Assembly: GCA_002794735.1 (NCBI GenBank)
Contig: NBAZ01000070.1
Coordinates: forward strand, 1-12,831
DNA: 12,831 nt
Reading direction: 5' to 3'
Source: Pyrrhoderma lamaoense
Taxonomy: Eukaryota; Basidiomycota; Agaricomycetes; Hymenochaetales; Hymenochaetaceae
Shown here: in pieces, positions 1-7,787 of the stretch
Position numbering within the stretch: position 1 is the stretch's first letter
How the letters are laid out: the number at the start of each line of letters is the position of its first letter
The notes under the pieces: generated by a model
What the model was told of the DNA's origin: nothing
What the model saw: only the letters and a program-made list of their open reading frames with translations
Databases searched by the model: none
Position numbers and translations under genes: made by a program

Positions 1-480
1 TCTTCTTCATGACCCTGAATTCGAAAACACACCATCCATGTTACCCGCGTCCAGGAAAAACAACGCCTCATGATGGGGCCTAGCCAATTGTCCAATTGAT
101 TCAATGGAATTCGAATCTCTGGAAACAAAGGAGATCCTCCTAAAATATCCGAGTGATATTGATCGCATACAGATGATTCAATTTTAGAATACCACCCAAC
201 AGTAGCCATCAATCCCTGAAAAACTACTTTTTAGCCTTTCTTCGCTCATACCACACCCGCTTAGGCTCATCATCCAACAGCCACCGCCAGCCATATAAAA
301 GCATGCCTGCATCTGTTACCCTCCTCAGGTTCAACCACATCTCTCGGAAGCATCCGCCTTCATCCTTTCGCACCCACAAAACAAAAATGCCCTCTACGGA
401 ACAAATCTTCATTACCATTGCCCTCATGACAATTGTGTCTACAATGCTATGATGATGTCATCCATCACTAGTCATGTGCG
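1..480 (+). repeat. Duplicated 5' flank and gene start, copy 1
   Basis: This block aligns almost end to end with 7788-8300, with only a few dozen scattered differences (roughly 95% identity by eye) and single-base indels. It contains the whole visible upstream region of zinc-finger copy 1, its promoter and the start of exon 1. A more diverged version lies upstream of copy 2 (about 3445-3840). The window begins inside the block, so its true left edge is unknown. Many of the differences between the two close copies are C/T or G/A transitions. Confidence 0.9.
205..301 (+). promoter_or_regulatory. Core promoter of zinc-finger copy 1
   Basis: It holds a 20-bp element (205-224, GCCATCAATCCCTGAAAAAC) and a TATA box, TATAAAAG, at 294-301. 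The ATG at 387 lies 93 bp after the TATA box, leaving room for a short 5' leader. The same 20-mer sits at exactly the same distance (89 bp start to start) from the TATA box of copies 2 and 4. The TATA assignment is strong by position and conservation; regulatory function of the 20-mer is inferred. Confidence 0.7.
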
Positions 481-1256
481 GAAGGAACATAGAGAAACAG
501 AGAAATGCACAGTAAACGGCAAATCTAGGCCATTCGCCATCCATTGCTACTCCGCTAAGTGTAGCATTGAACAATCGAAGCCTAGAAGTCTTCGACGCAA
601 AAAACGTACACTTTCCTCGGGTGTCAGACCACGGGCATCTACATCCTCATCGTCAACTCCAAAACAGCCCTCAGAGTATCCGTCTCGTGGCTCAGATAAC
701 AGAGTATCGTCCACAAAAACATCAGTGAGTTCATCAACTGCCTTCCTTGTATCATCCATGTATTCAGGGATACCTTTCTGAATTGCAGTACTCTGCTCAG
801 CAGGGTATTGTTAATCCAGCCAGTTCGAGCGTATCATTATTTGATACTTCAAGCATGGAGTATACGCAGCCACCTGGATGGATAACAGCGTCGGATGGAT
901 GGGTCGACAGTGATAATCAGCAGAATAATCTGGAAATCGATCCAAATTTCAATCCGTTTCTCGTCACGGGACCTATCCTTTCGTGGGACAACTCTGCCAT
1001 CTTCGACCTCTCCAATTATCACTATCAATCCAACACAAATTTCCTTCCTCAATATTCCGACCAAGACCAATCTCTATTTCTCCCTACTCCAGTAGAGAGT
1101 GACCTCCAATGGTTATCCGCGGCTGCCTTTCAACCCACACCCGCTCAGGTGACATATAATGATGAAAACAACTTCTATATCGATCCAAATGTGGCTACTA
1201 TCCCCATGCCGAAAGTCCATCATCCTGATTTCCCATATTACACAAATACTTTATAA
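387..1256 (+). pseudogene. Zinc-finger family copy 1, frameshifted after the ATG
   Basis: This is the first of four tandem paralogues. The ATG at 387-389 is followed by three C where copy 4 has four, so the reading frame from this ATG ends at a TGA at 450-452. In the other frame the family protein is fully open. It contains a C2H2 finger (C-x4-C-x12-H-x4-H, roughly 407-490), a second pair HCYSAKC, a Ser-rich linker, and then a 64-bp phase-0 intron (725-788). Exon 2 runs 789-1256 and carries the NQQNNLEIDPNFNP block and ends in FPYYTNTL. Without the deletion the protein would be about 268 aa, close to the 259 aa of copy 2. An ATG at 449 lies in the open frame and could start a shorter protein lacking both finger cysteines. 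The rest of the gene shows no other break, so the lesion is recent, or a sequencing error in a C run. The family is probably nuclear and DNA-binding; no named orthologue is recognised. Confidence 0.75.
725..788 (+). other. Intron of copy 1 (64 bp, phase 0)
   Basis: The donor GTGAGT follows the codons for Thr-Ser, and the acceptor TTGCAG is followed by an open exon 2 in phase 0. Reading through would hit a TGA at 779-781. CAG acceptors 12 and 15 bp further on (after 800 and 803) are also phase 0, so the exact 3' site is uncertain. Copy 2 has the same donor at the same codon. Confidence 0.7.
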
Positions 1257-1335
1257 TCACGCTCTTGACACTGGCATTCAATGCATACTCATTCACAACT
1301 TCTTCTCATAGCCATAGATAAATTTTTCTCAGATG

Positions 1336-1341
1336 AATAAA
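1336..1341 (+). terminator. Possible polyadenylation signal of copy 1
   Basis: AATAAA lies 80 bp after the stop codon of copy 1. Copy 3 also has AATAAA shortly after its stop (6698-6703). Fungal poly(A) signals are loose, so this is suggestive only. Confidence 0.35.
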
Positions 1342-1420
1342 ACTACTTAAATAGTTGAAAGAAGAGCATGCGAAATGAAGTGGGAAGCGCTGATTAGCAT
1401 TAGCACAAACGAATACAACG

Positions 1421-1680
1421 AATATACAGAGAGTACGCAGGACTGCGAACCTGTTTTGCTATGCATTATCATGAGAATATTAAACTCTTGAGATAACTAT
1501 TGGCTACTCCTCAGAGACTCGGATCTTCTAATACTACTACACAAACAGATTCAACATATATAAAGAAAATAAGCAGAACTACGGGCGTATCTGCTTTTGC
1601 AACATCATAATATTAAACTCTCGAGATTATTATTGGTTCCATATCAAAGATTCGGAAGCTTTCAGATACTGCACACGGAA
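1421..1680. repeat. Imperfect tandem direct repeat of about 125 bp
   Basis: The unit at about 1421-1545 is repeated at about 1555-1680. Best-matching segments are ATATTAAACTC followed by T/C-TGAGAT or CGAGAT and then TATTGG, plus the pair GACTCGGA and GATTCGGA. Small indels separate the units. It lies only in the spacer after copy 1. Confidence 0.65.
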
Positions 1681-2265
1681 ACGTCATTGGATTCGTTGTC
1701 TCTGGGTTTGCTCTTGATAGATGTGACCCGGAGCCCGTATAAAGCTCCTCATTCGATCGACAATTCCAATAGTTTCATAGCTATCGGCAGGAGCTCCCGC
1801 CTGTCGTATCCCAATCCAAGCATATTCGACTCCGCCAGCCAGTATACTCTTTCCGGCTTTGCATGTTAATAAATCTAATGGATCTATGTTTTATTCTAAT
1901 GTGTTTTTTTCCTTCTTGCTTCCATTGATTTTCCCATAAATAGGCTGAAGGTTGAATAAGTTATTTTGGATATGGAAAAGGGTACACAGGATGAACTGGA
2001 AGTTCAGGAAACCTTCCTTTTGATAGTCAATAGTACAAATTCGATGAGTGTTTGCACACTTAGTAGTTCTGCAACTGAGAGCTTTAACCGGTAGTGTCCT
2101 AACCATGCAACAGAACCAGAACTTGTTTCTGGCATTATGAGAATACACTCATGCCCACATGATTCATAATGTTTTGAGAGACAAGGCACACATCGTCAAT
2201 TTATCCGTGCATATAACTCAACCACTATATTCTTCGTCTTTACTGCCATCAAGTACATGTATGAC

Positions 2266-2287
2266 TATACTTAATCACTAAAGTATA
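2266..2287. repeat. Stem-loop shared with the copy-3 spacer (copy a)
   Basis: TATACTT (2266-2272) and AAGTATA (2281-2287) form a perfect 7-bp inverted repeat around an 8-nt loop. The same arms and loop length occur at 6978-6999 in the homologous spacer, with the surrounding sequence more diverged. Confidence 0.6.
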
Positions 2288-2527
2288 TGGAACACCTTCG
2301 ACTCGTGATTTCCCTGCCTTTCCTTCGTTCGGTAGAAGCATGCCGACATTCATGATCATATCCTTATTGAGTCGGCTTAGAACGTTGTCCAGACAATGTT
2401 TTAGACAATAACAGACAAAGGATCTCCATTCATGAAGCGGATGATGCCGTGCATGCTGTGCAGCTCATGCCCTCACCTCTTCGCATATAACAACCTCCCG
2501 AGTCAGATAATAGCCTGCTGAGTTGTT

Positions 2528-2873
2528 AATCAATGAAATATAATAGGAGGGTTCGATTAGATACCCCAGAAAATTTCTTCGAAGAGATCCAAGTTGAAGG
2601 CCTCCCATCGGGTAGCTTCTTTGTCGTTGATACTCGTTTCATATCTGCTCGTTCCTACCCGCTGTTTCCTATGGTTTTGAGGTTCAACGCCCTCCGGGGT
2701 TCTTTAGCACTACATACACTTAGCCGTGTACGTAGTATGACTATTATCCAAAATACCAGGTTGTCATGATCCTTTCTTCCATCCAGAATTAGAAGGGTAC
2801 TATATCAACTCTATGTCATGTTCCGTACATTATTTAGCCAAACGCCTGGTAGCAACACGGTAGTGTATATTAT
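2528..2873. other. Segment unique to the first spacer, with a 78-codon ORF
   Basis: Spacer homology with the region after copy 3 stops near 2527 and resumes near 2874 at AACTCC and AACAACTTCGATTAT. About 345 bp are therefore present only here, as an insertion here or a deletion there. An ATG-started ORF runs 2533-2769 (78 aa, containing EEIQVEGLPSGSFFVVDTRF). It has no domain I recognise, no obvious terminal repeats or target duplication, and no promoter assigned. It may be a captured gene fragment or chance. Confidence 0.35.
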
Positions 2874-3444
2874 GGAACTCCTAAAGTTTCTTACAAATGC
2901 TTAAAAATATTAACTAATTTATTGCCTAACAACTTCGATTATTGCATTGCCACTGCAATCGAGAAAGCGAGGAAGAAAATTAGATATCTAGATAGGAAGG
3001 AGATAATCACACATAGCATACATGGGTACATATCTTCAGCCCAGGTAAGGTAGGGAGTTACAAAGGCAACACTTAGTGTGGGAAGAGAAGTCGCTAGAAC
3101 ATAGAAAGGATCTATCACCGCAGTTCGGGCCTTACTGGACTCCGTGGTAAGACTCAAGTATGCAGATTACCTGCTGTTACTTGCTCACATCGCTATTGGA
3201 CCATTCCGTACTGCTGCATCATGATAAAAGACGATTATAAATTATCCCTAGTCATTAGAACCGTGGCCACCACCATGACCATGTATACATGTCGTGAAAT
3301 GTCCGCTTCTTCGCAAAACATTTGATTTGAAAGGATATGTTATGACAAAAATGGGAATGACGCAGGTACAATCGGTTAGATGCATCCATCTGAACATTTA
3401 ATTTGATTTCCACTTCCCCGACTTGGATATTATTCTATTCCCGT

Positions 3445-3833
3445 CTTCTTCGTGACCCTGCATCCTTTGTGTCACTGATAGAGTTACCCCGCGCCCAGGG
3501 AAAACAAACGATGCCTCTTAGGGGCCTAGACAATTGTCCAAATCATTTACACCCTAATATCCGTAGTAACAAAGAACAACTTCTCGGCTGATACTTACCA
3601 CATACAGGTAATTTGGATTCAGAATACCACCCATCGCTTGCCATCAATCCCTGAAAAACAACTTCTTGGCCCTACGTTATTCAAATTACATCCGCTTTAG
3701 CCTATTCTCCAACAACCCTCACCAACAGTATAAAACGATGACCGCTTCTACTATCCGCCCTAGATTCGACCACCTCTCCGGCAGCATCCATTACCACTCC
3801 ATCATCCTACTGCAAATTCTCTTCATCAAAAAA
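3445..3833 (+). repeat. Upstream block of copy 2, diverged relative of 1-386
   Basis: It begins with the same CGTCTTCTTC-GTGACCCTG stretch as copies 1 and 4, keeps CAATTGTCCAA, AGAATACCACCCA and the 20-bp promoter element, and has many substitutions and a 20-30 bp rearranged part between them. Upstream homology with copy 4 extends left to about 3340 (GACGCAGG, TTTAATTTGAT, TATTATTCTATTCCCG). Confidence 0.75.
3640..3736 (+). promoter_or_regulatory. Core promoter of zinc-finger copy 2
   Basis: The 20-bp element GCCATCAATCCCTGAAAAAC is at 3640-3659 and the TATA box TATAAAAC at 3729-3736, at the same 89-bp spacing as in copies 1 and 4. An in-frame ATG at 3738 is too close to the TATA box to be in a normal transcript, which supports 3834 as the start. 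Confidence 0.7.
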
Positions 3834-4690
3834 ATGCCTCGTGTTAGGTCTACCACAGAAAATCATCACGTCCATTGCCCTATCGAAGGATGTAACTATA
3901 CTGTAAAGACGGAAAACTCGGTTAGAAGACATATCAAAATGCAACACAGAATAAACAAGAAAAACCCGCATTACAGGAGACATCAACCACACCCAATACA
4001 TTGCTACACCGCTGAGTGTAGCATTGGCCGATCGAGGGTTCAAAATCCTCAAAACAGTCAAATTGATACACTTTCCTCGGGTGCCAGCCCGCAAGCATCC
4101 ACATCCACATTAGAAGCTCCTATGCAGCTCTTAGAGATTGTGGAGCACAGCTTAAATGGCAGCATTGTCCCCACCAATACATCAGTGAGTCTATCACCTC
4201 TCTCCCTTATGCCATCCATGTATCCTGATGATGCATGACAGTGCGATGTGCAGCAGGTCAGCCCAGCCAGCTCAAACTCGGGATTCCATCACTTAATACT
4301 CCGAGCGACACACAGTTAGACCCTTCTGGACTGACTTTTGAATGGCCACCACTGTCAGAAGGGTGGGTTGAGAGCTGCAATCAGCAAAATAATCTGGAAA
4401 TCGATCCAAATTTCAATCCGTATCTCGTCACGGGACCCTTCTTTTCGTGGGACAACTCTACCATCTTCGACGTCTCGGAATATCAATCCAACTCAAATTT
4501 CCTCCCGGATCAATCTCTGTTTCTTTCTGCCCCAGTCTACAGTGACCTTCAATGGTTACCGGTGGTCGATTCATTCGCGCCCGACCAGGAGACATATGTC
4601 GATGAAAGCAACCCTTATATTGATCCGAATATGTCTACTGTCCCGGAAACCCGTCATACAAATTTCCCATATTACTCAGATATTTTATGA
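3834..4690 (+). CDS. C2H2 zinc-finger family protein, intact copy 2
   Basis: This is the only copy in the window with no visible break. The spliced model is 3834-4184 joined to 4262-4690, encoding 259 aa. The start is chosen by homology with the ATG of copy 4 and lies 105 bp after the TATA box. Residues C15, C20, H33 and H38 form a C2H2 finger (C-x4-C-x12-H-x4-H), followed by a Lys/Arg/His-rich stretch and a second C57-x4-C62 pair. Residues 63-117 are Ser/Thr/Pro-rich with a TLSSG motif. The C-terminal domain has QQNNLEIDPNFNP (158-170), GPFFSWDNSTIFDVS, a DLQWL cluster (212-216) and a second IDPN (237-240). The acidic and aromatic residues resemble a transactivation region. One finger plus such a tail suggests a nuclear transcription regulator, but that is inference. 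No known ortholog is recognised. It is probably driven by its own promoter, not in an operon. Confidence 0.75.
4185..4261 (+). other. Intron of copy 2 (about 77 bp, phase 0)
   Basis: The donor GTGAGT follows ACA-TCA exactly as in copy 1. CTGAT (near 4224) is a plausible branch site. The nearest acceptor, ACAG at 4241, would put exon 2 out of frame, so I place the acceptor at the CAG ending at 4261; the CAG ending at 4270 is also in phase. Without splicing, the exon-1 frame ends at a TGA at 4236-4238. Confidence 0.6.
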
Positions 4691-5326
4691 CCATTCCCTA
4701 ATTACTGATATTTGTTACATATTTCAATACATCATATTGTCATAGATAGGTTGAATATAGATGGATGGGTCTACTTGAGAGCGCGAAAGAAGAGTATGTT
4801 AAATGAGGTGGGAGATTGCTAATGTCAATAGCACATTCCTCTGCATGTATATTTCGACCAAGCTCCGTTTTCCTATATTCCAGCTCAAATAGCCATCCAC
4901 GAAGGAGAGAACAGTATTCAATCACCGGTCTGTCTCTATCAATGGAAAAAAGCCAGAAATTATGCGTTGGGCGTCGTCCTTGTGTGCGATATATAACAAG
5001 TTCCCAACTCCGTGATTAATGACCAGAAAGATGGGTCTCATTGTGAGGGACTGAACCGAACGTAAGGCACTCTTCAGAACATTCTTGCGGATCAGTGTAC
5101 TTTCCAGGTGTACAAATATTGAGGAGCACTATATATCGAAACCGGCCTTGTGAGTTCCTCCAGAATACAGAGCCACTTCGGTTTACAATCAGCATCCCAT
5201 TTCAAATTAAGAAGTCATCCGTCACTCATACCAATAAGATATTAGTATAAAATTACAGTATATGTATGCCACCAAAATTCAATAAATCTGCTATTTCCAT
5301 CATATCGGATGTTAGATAATATCATA
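4691..5326. other. Short spacer between copies 2 and 3
   Basis: Apart from about 80 bp near 4735-4825 that match the sequence after copy 1, this spacer does not resemble the longer ones after copies 1 and 3. It is AT-rich, especially 5220-5330. Several short ORFs (for example 4740-4925 on the minus strand) start at non-ATG codons and show no family resemblance. I see no gene or RNA here. Confidence 0.5.
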
Positions 5327-5670
5327 TTATCCTCGTCTTGTTAGCCTGCTAAAAGAGGAAATACTGTGGCCTGTTACATGTGTCCGAGCAATTCTATTGA
5401 GTGACGTACAGCCACTATTTGTGTCTTCTTTAGAGGCCCTCGAATTCGAAGATTGCATAGCCGCGTCGGAGGAACAACAATCCCTAATATAATTGCAATC
5501 TTCGTGGAAACACAGAATCTCCTCTCCACAGATTATCGGGTACCTCAAACCACACACAGGTAATTCAACATATGAGCATCTCCTGGCATTACCCAAGTTT
5601 TCCCATATTGGGGCTCCCTCATTTTTTGTTCTTCCACCAAGACTCATATTGAAATGACTTCTCCCATCAA

Positions 5671-5678
5671 TATAAAAG
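5671..5678 (+). promoter_or_regulatory. TATA box of copy 3
   Basis: TATAAAAG stands 86 bp before the codon that replaces the start ATG, matching the geometry of the other copies. The 20-bp element of copies 1, 2 and 4 is not recognisable at the expected place (about 5582-5601). Confidence 0.6.
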
Positions 5679-5756
5679 CACATATGAACATCCCCAGTTC
5701 CCAGGATCAACCACCTCTCTCGACCATATCCCGCTCATCCTCCACAACTTGTGACA

Positions 5757-6684
5757 ATACCACGCGTACCAAGAGGCTCTAGAAAAGTGCATCATCACTG
5801 CGATGAATGCGATCATATATATACGTCACGGAGCAGTGAAAGTGAGCATGAGAAGGATGCCCACAACTACTTCCGAAAAGAACATGAACTGAGATTGCGC
5901 CCCACTCTGGTAAAATGCACTAGTTCTGAGTGTACCGATAACGAGTGTACCACCAACCAATCAAGGGTTAGGCGCCCTCAGAGAAAACTGGTAAATACAC
6001 TTCCCTCTGGATCCAACCAAGACCATCTACACCATCTCCAGAACAATCGAGACATTCCCTCAAAATGTCCATTCAATTGGACCTCTGACTGGAGATTTAC
6101 CTCCCATCCATATATCAGTACGTCCAATATCTATCTTTCTTTCGACATCTCCTAACACTATCCAGAACCACGAACAATACAATCTCCACAAAATTACCTC
6201 CACTACTGTGGTTCCTGCTCCTGGTTTGCATTCCATTGATACCTCTACCTCAGGTCGTAGGCAGCTCGATGGAGGGACACCATTGTCAAATGGGAGCGCT
6301 GAGCATAATCCGAGTCCGAATCCGAGTCCCCAATCTGATCTCAATTTCTATCCAATCACAGGAACTTCTGTTTCCTCTGCCTTTCCCGACGTCTCTTCGA
6401 ATGGCGAGTCCAACTTGAACTTCAATAACAATCTCTCGTTATATTCTATTCAAGATCCATATCTATTCTATATACTTCCCACCGATAATGACTATGAATG
6501 GTTGTCCCAAATTGATTTATCTACTCTTGATCAGCCGGCTTATGTCAATAGAAACGATTCCTTTAGTAACTATTTCTCTCCCAACGCATTCGACTCCACC
6601 CAGACTATCCCGACACCGTCGAATTCTTCTTCCCGCTTTGTGATCAAAATATATAGCTTACTGAATTCTTCCGGACAGCGATAA
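5757..6684 (+). pseudogene. Zinc-finger family copy 3, start codon lost and frameshifted
   Basis: The most diverged copy. The codon aligned with the ATG of copy 2 is ATA (5757-5759): ATA-CCA-CGC-GTA against ATG-CCT-CGT-GTT. No ATG occurs upstream in frame after the leader, and none in exon 1 downstream. The finger is still recognisable (CDEC, then H-x4-H, in C-x2-C-x12-H-x4-H form), followed by CTSSEC, QSRVRRPQ and LPSG. After about 6003 the frame diverges from the family. To join exon 2 in phase at the intron (6118-6165), the frame must shift by one base between about 6003 and 6070. Exon 2 (6166-6684) is open and aligns with copy 2 (GLHSIDT, LFYILPTDNDYEWL, STLDQPAYV), but the IDPN motifs are eroded and the end is different. 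It is unlikely to make the family protein unless a GTG (5751) or other start is used and splicing differs. Confidence 0.7.
6118..6165 (+). other. Intron of copy 3 (48 bp)
   Basis: The donor GTACGT follows ATATCA, the same place as ACATCA|GTGAGT in copies 1 and 2. CTAAC (6152-6156) is a good fungal branch site and the acceptor is CCAG at 6165. Exon 2 is open in phase 0 from 6166, but the long exon-1 frame reaches the donor in phase 1, which reveals the upstream frameshift. Confidence 0.65.
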
Positions 6685-7787
6685 GGTTCTCACCAAAAAT
6701 AAATTGGAGATCAACAAAGTTACATTGAAAGCATAGAAAAGATGGATTCAGAAGCACTTGAGACCACCATCATATTACTCATTTGCTTCAATAGTATAAG
6801 TTATTGATCATTCTGAAGCTACGCTGGATTATAACTTCGAAGGGTAACGGTGAAAATCTGTACTCACATGTTTCATACTATCTAGTATCTTGAGAGACAA
6901 GACCAATGACCCTGAAACCTGAACCTTCTGTACGAGCTATTCAACTAGTTCATACTATCGTCAAGTGCGTCTATCACTATACTTACCCACTAAAGTATAC
7001 GTAATCCCTTCCGTACCTTGCTTAATTCCCTCCTTTGCTTCGACTATTACAAGCGTGCTGACGGTATGGGATCTAGATAGAGAATTGAAAGAATAATAGA
7101 CAGATGATCTTCCATTCATGATGCGGACAGCGTCGTGTAATCTGTGCTACTCATCTACAAGCATCTTCGAGTAAGTTTATAACAAACCACCGAGCAATAA
7201 CCCGATAGCGTTGTACAGCTCCCACAAACTCCTTACAGATATCCTATGTTAGAAAATGCATACTCTATATTCTAACAACTTCGATTATCACACTACTTCT
7301 CCAGTCGGGACAATACAGAAAAGAATAATATCTAATATATATCTATATCAGAAAGAACATAACACATCGCGGTCCTGAGCACACATTATTTGCTTGATAA
7401 ATGTACAGAAGGTGATTGTTTTGTATAGGAAGCAGTGTCGTCTGTAACACATATGGGATTACCGTATGTTTGGCCTTACTCCGAGTCTGTGATATCGTTT
7501 CTTGGCATGAGCTTATTCCTTACTACAGGATATATTTTATCTTGAGGATCTCATCAAGACAGAGAGTACAAGTTACCTCTGGTCATAAAAATCGTGTTCA
7601 TATCATCAGCCAGACTGCAATGTATCTGTGTCATAAAATACCTCTGATTCTTCCATCTCAAAACGATTGATTTGAAGGTAAGTTATATGATATAAATGGA
7701 ATGGCGCAGGACAACCGCTTAGATACATCTATTCGTGCGTTTAATTTGATCTCCACCTCCTCCGAGTTGCGTATTATTCTATTCCCG
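6685..7787. other. Long spacer between copies 3 and 4
   Basis: AATAAA at 6698-6703 may be the poly(A) signal of copy 3. From about 6850 the spacer is homologous to that after copy 1. Shared landmarks are TTGAGAGACAAG, the TATACTT/AAGTATA stem-loop, a TCCATTCATGA-containing stretch, AACAACTTCGATTAT, and the run into the copy-4 promoter block (GGCGCAGG, TTTAATTTGAT). No ORF is conserved between the two spacers, so I see no gene here. Confidence 0.6.
6978..6999. repeat. Stem-loop shared with the copy-1 spacer (copy b)
   Basis: Perfect arms TATACTT (6978-6984) and AAGTATA (6993-6999) enclose an 8-nt loop, as at 2266-2287. The loop differs at two positions while both arms are unchanged. Confidence 0.6.

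Larger units (their letters stand above)
1257..3370. other. Long spacer between copies 1 and 2
   Basis: No convincing gene is seen here. The first 130 bp resemble the sequence after copy 2 (1310-1400 against 4735-4825, sharing GAAAGAAGAG and a GTGGGA-containing stretch). Most of 2140-2527 and 2874-3370 is homologous to the spacer after copy 3 (about 6850-7700). Inside are a possible polyadenylation signal, an imperfect 125-bp direct repeat, an orphan open stretch on the minus strand (1684-1890), a stem-loop at 2266-2287, and a segment of about 345 bp absent from the copy-3 spacer. Confidence 0.6.

Noticed and set aside
224..427. Minus-strand ORF over the copy-1 promoter, with a similar one at 8012-8194
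   Set aside because: They lie opposite the conserved promoter and leader of copies 1 and 4. Their similarity follows from the DNA duplication, and copy 2 does not keep the frame.
1421..1680. Possible CRISPR-like or tRNA-type repeat
   Set aside because: There are only two imperfect, adjacent 125-bp units, with no regular spacers and no cloverleaf; it is a simple tandem duplication.
2939..3157. Hydrophobic minus-strand ORF, possible membrane peptide
   Set aside because: The homologous spacer after copy 3 does not preserve the frame, and the composition fits AT-rich DNA.
3666..3833. Longer N-terminus for copy 2 using upstream in-frame codons
   Set aside because: These codons overlap the TATA box and leader, and the other copies start at the position matching 3834.
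4338..4745. Overlapping +1 frame ORF in exon 2 of copy 2, partly shared with copies 1 and 3 (GHHCQ motif)
   Set aside because: The similarity is explained by high DNA identity with the main frame, which aligns better over its full length; the shifted frame is not open throughout in copy 1.
5327..5710. Minus-strand 127-codon ORF
   Set aside because: It covers the promoter and leader of copy 3, has no counterpart in the other copies and no recognisable domain.
7416..7670. 84-codon + strand ORF in the copy-3 spacer
   Set aside because: It lies in spacer DNA whose counterpart after copy 1 is not open in this frame; no domain or promoter is seen.
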